A stretch of 64,000 nt of DNA, from the NCBI RefSeq assembly GCF_963678635.1, contig NC_087070.1:21127461-21191460 (forward strand), read 5' to 3'. This document shows positions 43,559 to 54,200 of the stretch, piece by piece. The notes beneath the pieces are model-generated. The model saw nothing but the letters and a program-made list of their open reading frames with translations, had not been told where the DNA came from and did not search any database. This DNA is from Symsagittifera roscoffensis (taxonomy: Eukaryota; Xenacoelomorpha; Acoela; Convolutidae). Each line of letters begins with the position of its first letter. Position 1 is the stretch's first letter. Position numbers and translations under genes: made by a program.

Positions 43559-45627
43559 TCAAGCGAAAGACGAAACATAACGCAAGGCATCTAGAGGATC
43601 ATTCCCAAATGCCATGTAATCTTGACTAAACATGGCCAATATCTTTACCAGTGTCTCCTTTGGAATCTCTCTAAGCAAATCCATATGTTTGGCTGCTCTA
43701 GTAGTGTTCCAACTTTGCTTTGGAATATTCACTTTTTTGTACATGGTGGTTAAGTTCAAAGCGAGGTATTTAAAGTCTCTATCCATAGTTTCTGTTCTAC
43801 CTGTCAATAAAGCAATTAAGAGACAATTTTTAGGACTTTCCCCGTCAATTTTAACAAAGACGTTCGAGGAATAGCGTGTCGAAAAACAGTTTGTTCATCG
43901 AAGCCTTCCCAAAAGTCCTCCAAAAAACAATTTTCCATAAAACATTTCTGCGCAGTAAAATATCCTACTGCTCAAAAAAAGGTGGAAAACTTTTCAACCC
44001 CCACCCACTTCCTTTTTAAAAAAAAACATACTCACTCCATTTGCGCTTCTATCTTTTTTGGGATTTCTAACCCCCTATGAAAAAACACGCATTCTCATGC
44101 ATCACGACATTCACAATTAAATCCTTCGTGGGATTTACCCGACCATGGGATTACGTTCTCTGCAAATGCAAATCGCAGCACAGATTTTGTGACATCCAAG
44201 TTTCATGGAAACTGAAACGAGTGAACGCAATAAAAAGAAGCCTGAAACGAGAAAAAGTGCTCCAGGGCTACGCTTTGTTACTATTTTACGACATCCATTC
44301 CTCTCCTTTATCGAACAAATGCACCGCATACCTTGAAAACCCTCCAAATGACAATGATATACTTGTATTTGTTTCATTTGACATTTTTCTACAGAATCGG
44401 GTATAGTTTAATTTAAGGTTCCCATGTATTAAATCGTATTTTTTTTAATTATGATTTTTCATATTAAATCAGTCCTGTAAACGTTTAAATACATACTTCA
44501 GTATCGATAGCTTCAGTTAATTTTTGTCTCAAATATTATCTTTTAACTTACAAAAATGATTTGAATTTTTGAAATTTCTGGGAAGCTCAAAGCTGAAACA
44601 ATAATTCCTCGCTTCAGCGACAAATTTTCGCGAATCCATCTTATGCGACCGTATCTTTCCCATGTATGCCGCAATGAACCTCGCTATAGGGTCCCTCACA
44701 AACACGAAACTCGTATAACTTCTCATTTTTTCCATGGCTTGACCGATCGACAAACTTTGCAAAAGTTTCACCCTTGGGTCAAACACTGGATGAACACAGT
44801 GCTCTTCGGAGAATCGAGATACATTATGGTTCAAAGTCCACATAAAACAACCTCTTTCAAATGTTCCTGTTTTTGCTACCCTACAATTGATGTACTTGAA
44901 CTCATCATTATAGCTCAAGTTGGGTCTCTTAAGAATATTTGCCAAATACTGCTTTTGTTTGCCTTGCAGACGTCGCGTCTTTGATTCATGTGAACAAAAT
45001 CGGTCCAGCATTTTCAGCCGATAATTTGATATTGATCTCATGTCGTGAAATTCGCTCTCTCGGTTCACTACGCTGGACGAATAAACGTGATCAACAGAGT
45101 TCCTTGAACCCTGTTAATAGTCGATTTAGAAAATGAATTCGATGAGCCAAACTTGATCTGCTTGGAACATAAACTAAGCCCAAAAACAAGAAACTTCCGT
45201 CAATTTACATTTCTGATTGGTTGAGAAAATGAAAATTGCAACAGCTATGATTCCGAGATCGCAAGAGCTCTCTGTCTTCAAATTTGATTCAAAAAGGCCT
45301 TGAAGAAACTTGAAATGTGAGTTCATATTAGTTTTCACAGAAATTCTTTGTAGAAAGTATTCTTTAATCATGCTATAAAAGCTTAAATCGTGAATAATTC
45401 GGGAAACACTGAATACAACACTTGGTGTAAAAAAGACTTACTTGATTTGGATCCTTAAAAGAGCTTGATGATAACTGTTTAGCTCTCTTTTTGAAGGTGA
45501 AATTGTCTGACTTTAAAACGGTATTACAGATCATGACAGTGAAAATCATAAAAGATAGGGCTAAGATGAAGAAACAATTTCGTCTTGTACCAGCTAAAAG
45601 GAATTTAATTTCTTCTATCAGCTTCAT
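43559..45627 (-). CDS. Carbohydrate sulfotransferase, CHST/HNK-1 type (Sulfotransfer_2 family)
   Basis: A Golgi type II membrane enzyme that would move sulfate from PAPS to a glycan. Exon 1 (45627-45442) has a short basic cytosolic part and a membrane helix (NCFFILALSFMIFTVMICN). Exon 2 (45110-44552) holds the 5'-phosphosulfate site NCRVAKTGTFERG (about residues 137-149) and the 3'-phosphate site FVFVRDPIARFIAAY (about 197-211). The last exon (43796 or 43800 to 43559) has a TETMDRDFKYL segment, SWNTTRAAKHMDL and the typical C-end LVKILAMFSQDYMAFGND. A middle exon at 44211-44139 fits by phase and gives HFFSMKLGCHKIC, close to the family's H-x7-C pattern; with it the protein has 351 residues, like CHST11 (about 350). 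Without it, exon 2 joins 43800 in phase to give 328. Both are possible; I prefer four exons. Upstream TTTCTAG may be a trans-splice or intron acceptor. Confidence 0.82.
44139..44211 (-). other. Tentative exon 3 of the sulfotransferase
   Basis: 73 bp between CTCGTTTCAG and GGTCGG/GTAAAT. Phase 1 in and phase 2 out match exon 2 and the alternative acceptor GTAG at 43797. It contributes the Cys-containing segment between the 3'-phosphate site and the ETM motif that the family normally has, though the spacing after the second Cys is longer than usual. Confidence 0.45.
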
Positions 45628-45949
45628 TTTAGTCAACTTGAAAAAGAAACGCTAGAAAGTGGAATTATGACAACAATCCGGGACGCGCCACGTAATAAAT
45701 TAACGTTTACGGAAAAAACATCTGTAGCAACAAACCATTTTCAAAAAACACTTGCGCTATAACAAAAACATCGAATTTGATGATAGTGAAAACAAAAGGA
45801 GACGAATACAAATCCATAGCAAATTTCTGCAAAAATAGGTCGTAGTTGCCTCATCAAAGAAGATTCCGAAAACCGGGTATCTCGATTGAACTTTTAAGAA
45901 CTGCAGGATATTTATCAAGAGAAGTCAAAATCAAATCAAAAATTTGATT

Positions 45950-46410
45950 TTTTTCCCGTAAATCGAAGCTTTTTGTGCAAATAAATATAAGCGGTGCCAA
46001 TTATCGAGAAGAAATTGACACAACCTATTATTTCAATTGTAGCTAAAAGTTGATTTGGGAGGGTAGTTTTCGAGAAAAGCCAAGTTTCAAAATACGATAA
46101 AACACCAACAAATGAATTTTCGAGGGCCATAATTTTTTGTGAGAAAAATTGGGCGCAGGCGATTATACAAGGGAGCTTCATAAAGCTTGCTATTTCCATT
46201 GAACCCACAATCTCAGAATTCGGAGGGTTGTTTTCGAGAAGTCAAAACGACTAATGAAACGGTCAAAAAAAATTTACTATTCCGAGGGCCATCATTTTTT
46301 CGGGTTTGGCTTCTTATGCAGAGGAGTTTTCCATTGCCCGTTCTATCCATAGAAACTAAAAAAAACTAGATTTGGAAGGGTAGTTTTTGAGAAAACTAAA
46401 TGATCCAAAA
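45950..46410. repeat. GAGGGCCATAA repeat array 1
   Basis: Consecutive diverged units with CGAGGGCCATAATTTTT, GGGAGCTTC, CCCGTTCTATCCAT and GGAGGGTTGTTTTCGAGAA-like blocks in fixed order, roughly 150 bp each. Further arrays lie at 49.54-50.29 kb and 58.88-59.40 kb. Confidence 0.65.
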
Positions 46411-46739
46411 ATATGGGTCAAAGATTCCTGGCACAGACTTTTTCGAAGTCTCTAGACAGTAAGGTAAAATTACAAGAGACTAGGAGAATATGCAGTCACA
46501 CAGGGGAGTAACGGTATTTCTATTAATATCCCTATTTCGAAAATCTGTAAAAGTTCGAGAAAAACTAAGGTTTTTGCAAAAAGTGAAAAAGTTTCAAACG
46601 CGTATCAAAAAAACAAAAAAAAACATTCCCATAAAATTTCATTATTCCTGTTTTTATCAAACAAAAATTCTAGGCAAACACGCCAAGCAAGACACTTGAC
46701 TTTTAAATCAGCAACGAACAAAATTTACGAAGCCGAAAA

Positions 46740-47060
46740 TCTTTGAACAGACACCAGTTGACTGGAAAAAAATTGATTCAAGTCCCCACGGAAACTAAAA
46801 GAATAACACTAGCAATTATTATGATACTTGCTTACAGCTCAAGAAAAATCGGTGATGTAGCACCTAAGCCGACAAAATTTGAGCTGACAAACGAAAGTCC
46901 GACGATTCAATTTTTACCAAAAATTTTTAATTTTATACATACTGAGAAAAGGCCCTACTGGGTCTCAAACCACAGACCTTAAGATGCCAAAGCAACCGCA
47001 TTACCTCCAGGTCAAGTGGGAAGGAACCTGGAAGTTAACAAGGTTCAATATAAAGCAAGT
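46740..47060. repeat. GCCGACAAA repeat with tRNA-like end
   Basis: Blocks TGAACAGACACCAGTTGA, TAAGCCGACAAAATTTGAGC and a following GGGTCTCAAACCACAGACCTT segment recur in 61.08-61.87 kb. The last block looks like the 3' half of a tRNA in reverse, so this may be a second SINE family. Confidence 0.55.
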
Positions 47061-47859
47061 TCAATTTCTTTTACAAAAAGTTGCTTACGGGAAAAAAAGT
47101 CCCGATTACAAGACACTTGCTCTCGCAAGTGTTATCAAGCTAAAACCCATGCTTTGCAAGGAAAGCGGATAAAAACCGTACCAGATAGTATAAATGGCAT
47201 TAAAAAACGGAAAACGAACATACTGAAATAATAAATCCGTCCACAAAAATTTGAAATTATTTTTTTTTCATACACTTTGGATCAAATTGACATTCATCAA
47301 CCCAAACTGAAACTGAACATTCCACCTTAGAACCAAGTTAACATCCTTCCCCCAAAACTGCGGATGTTAAAATTGTCTACCACTACCTAACAAGTTCAAT
47401 GGCCGACCAAGTTGTTAAATGGTAATCAAATTGGAATCGAATAGAATAAAGACACATTTAAATAAAGCTCAAATAAAAGTGACTTTATTTTGACAAAATT
47501 TACAACTCGGCCCATAATTAACGGATTTTGAAAACGTTTTATAAGGTTGACGTCTGGGATCATTTATATCAATTCTATTAACTATTAAAACAGATTTTGA
47601 CGTTAAGTTGATTTATCCAAGATTTTCAAAATGTTGTCCTGTCATCCGGCTTCTTTCTATTTCAGTGGTGTATTATTTGTAAATTTAAAAATTCGTCTGA
47701 CGTCTATTCTATATTCCGCAACTTATTTCTCTTTTGTCTAATTTCGGGTTCGCAATAATCGTTTATGTTCATTGGTATAATATTTGTTAAAGTGTAAAAT
47801 AAAAATTTGATTTCAGTTTAATTAGAACACTTAGTCTAGGTGGAAAATTATTTTAAATT

Positions 47860-48003
47860 GGTATATATTGGCGCCTTTACAAAATTTTTAAGGTCAGTCA
47901 TCTAAAAGTGGATGTCTCAAAATAGTACAAAGGGGGGGGGGGGGGCTTTGGATCGAATCCCTTAGGGGGTGCCCCCCCCCCCCCCCCTAAATCCGCTACT
48001 GTG
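47860..48003. repeat. GGCGGAT-type repeat with G14 and C16 tracts
   Basis: A run of 14 G (47932-47945) and a run of 16 C (47972-47987) face each other 26 bp apart and end in TAAATCCGCTACTG. The runs could pair as a hairpin or form a G-quadruplex. Confidence 0.6.
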
Positions 48004-48869
48004 TAAAATACTGAGTCTTACAGAAAAAGATATTATTTTATATGAAATGGAAAAAACTATTTTATTTTTTGTAAAACTTACTTTGGAAGCGTTCATACTG
48101 AACCAAAACTAAAACAGGCAAATAGCAACGATGACTCCAATTGACCTTCACGAGAGGGTGGTGGGTTTCGGAAACAGAAATATTGAAACTCAATTACTAG
48201 CACTATCTTTACAAATGTTAATGCACTCAAAAATGTGAGATAAATGCATTCAAAATTATGAAAAAATCTTGAGCCTTCCAGCAAAGCCCACGCCTTGGAA
48301 AGTAAGCCGACAAAACGATAGCTCGATACTTCAATTTAAGCCAAAAAAATTCCAGGCACAAAAACAAGGCCCAGTCGGGACCAAAGCCTAAACATGAGGC
48401 TCCCAGGGCCCGCGTTTAACCAGTTACACTTCAGTTTAGACACGGTCGCGTTTAGTAAAGTTTCGACAATTGTCTAGATCAGAAAACCGAGTTGCAAAAC
48501 AATTTTATCAATAGCGGTATCATGTATTTACACAGAAGTGAAGCTTCGCAACATTTGCGAACAAAACCAACAAAACATAGTAAACTAGCTGACAGAAAAT
48601 GAGATGAACGACGTTTAATGCAAAAAAAAACCGAAAAGGTCAAAAAAACAAGACATCCCAAAAAGTTGATAGTTTGGCTCAATTGGCATGAACAAAAATT
48701 TAGTTGAGAAAAATAGGCCAAGAAAAAAGAATATGAAACTAGCACGGGATGAACATAGCCAATCGAAGATTGGAAAAGAGTAATGAACACTAGTAAACAT
48801 AAAAAAACTGACTTTCTTAAAATCTCAACTTTCGAATTTCAAAGAAAAAAATAGATGTCCCTTAAGCTC

Positions 48870-49030
48870 TTTGAACTTCTAGAACAATTTATGATTGACG
48901 CTTTTTTGATAACATAAACCCAACTTGAGAAAACTGGATCAATAGGTAAAGTTTTTATTCCGCTGGGAAATCTTCAAAATAAATTCCATTTCCAAAAAAT
49001 TCCGTTTTTTGCGCCATTTCCACGTTCGTA
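48870..49030. repeat. Dispersed repeat, partner at 57.40-57.60 kb
   Basis: Shares CTCTTTGAA, GAACAATTTATGATTG, and ATTCCGCTGGGAAATCT in the same order with 57400-57600; related pieces occur near 54.6 kb. Confidence 0.65.
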
Positions 49031-49539
49031 TTTCGAGAGTGATATTTACGTCACTTTCAGCAGAAGAATTTCAATTGAACGCAAAAAAATGCATTGTATC
49101 AATATTTTAAGACTCTTTCCTGAAAAAAAAATCAGCAAGACCTATATTTTCAAATCCTCCTACTCTCAAAACATACACATACAAAAATTTTTTCGCGGAT
49201 CAAAAGAGGCAACAGGATGCCACCAAATCAATATAAAATAACCCGAAGCCCATAACCCAAAAAATAGCATGTAAAAAAGAAAAATTGAGTTTTATATTTA
49301 CACCGAACTAAAACTCAAATAGGAAGGAATTTAAAATGCAGGAATTTAAAATAGGATGAGTCCTCTGTCTGTTGCAGTGAGTGTGTTACCAACAGAGGCG
49401 TCCATAAGACTGGTTCTGTGGAGAAAATTATTAACGGGCAAAAAGTACAGTACCCGGCAGCAATACCCTTGCTTATTGAGTAAACAAAGAAAAAATGTTT
49501 TTTTTTTACTAATATGTTCGGGAATCGAATCGAACGCCC

Positions 49540-50290
49540 TACCTCGATGAAAAAACGGTTAAAAAATCAAAAAATTTGACTTTTCCGAGGGTCATAACTT
49601 TTCGTGCCAAAAAATTGGCATAACCACTCATGCAGAGCTTCTCCTCATATCCCTTGCGTTCAATTAAAACCAGAATCTCGGAGGTTAGTTTTCGAGAAAA
49701 ACAAATTTCAAAAAAGTCCAAACTTTTTTTCGAATTTATGACTCTTTTGAAACTTTTCCGACATTACGAGGCCAAACTGTGCACTGGATAGGCGCACAAT
49801 TTGGTGTCTATATTATCCTGGAATCCAGAGACAAGTCTTTAAACATGTTAAAATTTTGTCGGAACGATCAAAGGAAATGAAAGAACAAAAGAAGAACCAA
49901 GGGAGCGTCCTTGTTGCGGAATCCGCTTAAAATGCCTAAAATGCACGTTTGGCCTCGTAATGGAGGGCCATAACTTTTTGACTAAAAATAATTGAGAAAG
50001 TAGCCGCTGATACAGGGGAGCTTCCCACAACCCGTTCTATCCATTGAATCTTCAATCTCAGACTTGAGACGGTAGCTTTCGAGAGAGTGAAAAAAAAATC
50101 CAACAGCTTTGGTCAAATATTGCCCCACGAGTTTTTGATGGCTGTAGAAAGTGAGTTATGGTACAAAGCGACTAAAAGAACATGCAGGCACACAGGGAAG
50201 TGAATAGTCTTTCCACATGAACCACTTTTTCAAAAATCGATAGTAGTTTTTGAGATAAACTAAACTTTTTGAGAAAATCGAAAATTTTTT
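49540..50290. repeat. GAGGGCCATAA repeat array 2
   Basis: At least three diverged units with GAGGGCCATAACTTTT, GGGGAGCTTCCCACAACCC, GTTCTATCCATTGAATC and GGTAGCTTTCGAGA in order. The inverted partner of the 29.3 kb repeat is inserted at about 49780-49965. Confidence 0.65.
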
Positions 50291-51261
50291 CCAAAGCATT
50301 AAAGGAAATAAAAATAATAATAAAAAATATTTTCATAATAATTGTTTGTATACAACAGGAATTGATTGAAAATCTTTATTCTACTTTAAAACTGAAGTGA
50401 ATAGAAAATTAATTTATCAACGAAAATATTCAAGAGTAGATTTGACTCAATCAATTGAGGTACACAGTTAAGTTTAAGCAGCAGCAAAGTGCTCATTAAG
50501 GTGCTTTATAAACAGAAATCAGGACAGGATGTATAAAATAGAATCAGTGAAAATAGGATATTCTTCTCAGTTTATTCAGAGATAAACTCAATTAAACTAC
50601 TTTTAAAGAATAATATTAACTATATCTACAATTTAGACTGGGGATCTGTAGCACGGGAGAGCATTTAGGACACAATGTGATTGGTGGTTTGTTGGACAAA
50701 TCAGAATAAATCAATTTATCCAGCCTTTACATTTATCAATCTAAGGTGGCACCGAGTGCCTACCAACACAAAATGAATAATCTACAAAGGCGATGCCGCG
50801 CAGTAAGAGACGATATTATACAGCCAAAAACTATGGTCGATGATTATATGGAAGTTAGCTGCAACTGCCCAAATTAACCGCTATATTCAGACCATTGAAA
50901 TCCACATTTGGATTATAATTTTTTCAAGGTCAGCTTATAAATTTTACATAGACATTGAATAAAATCAATACACGTAATGAGCAAACCTGTCAACAGATTA
51001 ATTTTTAAGCGAATGCTCGACAAACCGCCATATCTTGAAGCCGAAATTAAATCAGAATTACCTAATAATTGCTTCACAACAGTGACAATCTGTTGTTCTG
51101 TTGCGTAACTATACTAATTTTCGGCTTGTTGGAATGGTAATTCTATTTTCGGTTTGATTGTCAGGCTTGTTGGCCGATCACCAATTTTTAATTGGATGTT
51201 TTACTGTTAAAAAAATTGCAGGACAATTTTGCTCACCTATATGCAATGCGTACAACACAAT

Positions 51262-54200
51262 CTACCCAATATCAAATCCTTCTGAATTGGAATTAGACTT
51301 TTCAAAGTTGCTTCGGTCACCACTACCACTACCTCCCGATAATTCTAGACTAGCACTCAATTTTTGGATCCTTAAGGGGGATTTCGGGACACTTGAAGAC
51401 GACTGGGAGAAGTTTCGTCTCGCGCCTGTTGTCGGACTCCAAGAGCCCGAACCATCTGCGTCGAAACCAACTTTCATTTGATGATCAACATTATCATTGT
51501 CTAGCTCGTAATTCTTTTTCAGACTTTCGACATCCTTCAGAAAATCAATTTCAAGTTGTTTCTCTCTCACTTTTCGCTCTTCTCTGAATTTTTCCAACTC
51601 TTTTCTGAACTCTTGATCCGTTTTTTCTTCTTTCTTTTTCTCCGTTTCGTCTAAACGCGCTTTCTGTTCGTTCTGAAATGACATCAGTTCTACCACTTCG
51701 TTTTCTTGTCTTTCCTTCATTATTACAATTTCCTCTTTTCGTTTCTGTTCACGTTTCTTCATCAACACTGCCTTCCTTTTCTGGTCATTTTTCTTAAACT
51801 CAACCGTTCTTTGTTTGACCTCCGATTCTGTGATCTCTTTTTTCTCCAGCATTATTTCAATTTGCCGACGGTGCATCATCAGTCTCGACTTATTTTCCTT
51901 TTCCAGCTCTTTAGGCAACATTTTACTGTCGTTTAAGTGGGCAGCTTTGAGATCCTCCATTTCTTTTTCATGAGCAGCGGTCATATCAAGTAGCTGTCTG
52001 TCATATTTTTCCAAGTTCAGTTTTCGAACTAAATCAAATCTTTCTCTGTTCGCCTGTTTTAACAGCTGAGCTTTTTCTTGTATACTATACTCTTTAAGAT
52101 CATCAATCGCTTTGTTCCATCTTTTAGCCAAAGATTGTTTCTCACTTAGAAAATGCATTTCTAAATTCAGGCACTCTTCATTGTGATTTAACTTCATTTC
52201 TTTCATTTTCTCATTAAATTTATTCTCCAAGGACTGAGAATGTTGCCGTTCTTTTTCCGCGTTTTCTTTCTCAAGATTCACTTTGAATTGCTTCAGCAAC
52301 TCTTTTCTCTTATCCGAATTTTCTTCATCTCTTGTTAATCTTGATTCTTCAATTTTGATCAAATTCTTGGATGAATCTTTCATCCTACTTTTGAACTTCT
52401 TCAAACTTTGATCCATTTCTTGCTTAAACTTCCGTTTCTCACTTTGAAACTCATTTTCGTTCTTCTGTACTAACTTAGTTAAAGCATTTTGATAGTTTTT
52501 CTTCATTTTTTCTCGCTCACTTTCGAAGTTTTTGTTTTCTGTTACCTCCTCGTGAACCTTTTTGTTTTCAAACTCGGCCTGCTTAGCCTCGATTTCCGCT
52601 CCCGATTTCTCAAAAAGCACTTTTTCTTTCCTCTGGAATTTCTGTACCTGCCTAATAGCCTCTTTGCGTTTCTGCAGCTTCTCAAACGCCAGATCCTTTT
52701 TACCATCTACCGTCACCACTCGCTTTTGAGTCGACGTCACAACTTGGCCGTCAATCACAAACCTCCTCGTCCTCCTAATACTCTTGTAACTTTTCACTCG
52801 TTCACGTTTCTCCTCGTCAAGTGATTTAGTACCTCCAGGTGTTGTTGGTGTCTCATCATCGTCACCTTTCAACTTCATGATTCTAGTAGTCGCAGCAGGA
52901 ACTGTCAAACCACTCAACTCTGAACCCAGTTCCAATTTCAGTTCATTCGCTCTCGCTTTCGCTTCACGGCTATTGTTATTTTCAATTTCAGGTGCTAAGC
53001 TTTCATCAGACTTCTCTTTTTCTTCGGAAGACTTGGTCTTACTGTCATTTTCCTGAGATAGTTCCGGAGATGACTTTGGAATAATGCTCGAAATGTTTTC
53101 ATGTTCATGGGATTCATGTTCATTGCTCCTGGCAATTTCTCCTATTTCCGATGATTCCTCGTTAGTAACAGTCATTGTAACTTCACCACCCTCTTTTGCC
53201 GCAACCTCTGACTCTCGCTTTGTCGGCTCAACGGGAAGTGCTGGTAAAATTGGAGAAGGCAATTCATCTATTGAGAACTCCTCTTTACCACTCTCTTCAG
53301 CTGTCGCTGACTTATCGTTGTTCTCTGTGTCATTATCTTTTTCTTTCGTATCTTCAAATGACCCTTCTGGTTTTGGTTCCTCCGCTTTCAGTTCTTCGGT
53401 CTTCACATTTTCAGTTTGTTCACTTCGTTGAATCAGTTCAGAGCCTCTTTTTTCAGACTCTCCGACAGCCGTTAGAACATCTGGAACTGGATGCCCGTTC
53501 GGAACTAAGTTAGACTCATTGTCCTCTTGGTTTATTTTTGACTCAGGATGCACAACAGAAGTTTCATCATCTGGCATTTTGATCAGTATTTGTTCAGGTG
53601 TCTCATCAAATGATTCTCCCATGTCCATTTTGGATAATGTTTCTGACGCCTGAGTATCGTTCAAAGCTGAATTCTCTTCTTCATCTTGATGTCCTTCCGA
53701 ACTGTTGTCGTCCTCGTCTATTATTTCCGCTTTGAACTCGGCCAGAAGTTCCATCAACGGTTTAACGTCTGTGGCGTCGCACAAGAAAGGATGACCCAGC
53801 AACTCGGCCGCCGTGCTGCGACTCTGAGGATCCTTTTGAAGGCACTTCGTTAGGATATCGTGGAACTCACATTTCCAGATGACTCCAGAGGCTCTGTTTA
53901 GTTGAGGAGGGGGTCCTTTGACTACTTTGGGAAAGAGACGCTCCGGACGGGTGGTGTGATGTGGGGGTTCTATCTCGGCCAGCTCGATGAGGGTGATGCC
54001 GAATGACCAGATGTCTGCCTTGTAGTCGTATTCGTTTTGGGGGAAGTCCGCACACTCAAACACTTCCGGTGCAGTCCAATATGGAGTTCCTGAAAGACTT
54101 CGATAGCTGACAAAATTATTTCATGATATCAGCAATAAACGAGACCTCATTAAAAACTACGAAAATCAATATCCTAAGGACAGTTGTTAAAACAATTGTT

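Larger units (their letters stand above)
45628..51261. other. Gene-free, repeat-rich stretch
   Basis: No gene supported between the sulfotransferase start and the SLK stop. It is filled by the small repeat families listed separately; open frames are short and not conserved between repeat copies. Confidence 0.55.

Noticed and set aside
44077-44406. 109-codon plus-strand frame within the sulfotransferase gene
   Set aside because: Low complexity, no motif, opposite to the gene's intron and tentative exon.
48479-48790. 103-codon hydrophobic minus-strand frame
   Set aside because: Phe/Leu/Ser-rich as expected from A-rich DNA read in reverse; no start context, splice sites or family.
52489-53513. 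Plus-strand frames opposite the SLK coiled coil
   Set aside because: Shadows of the charged repeat-like minus-strand coding sequence.
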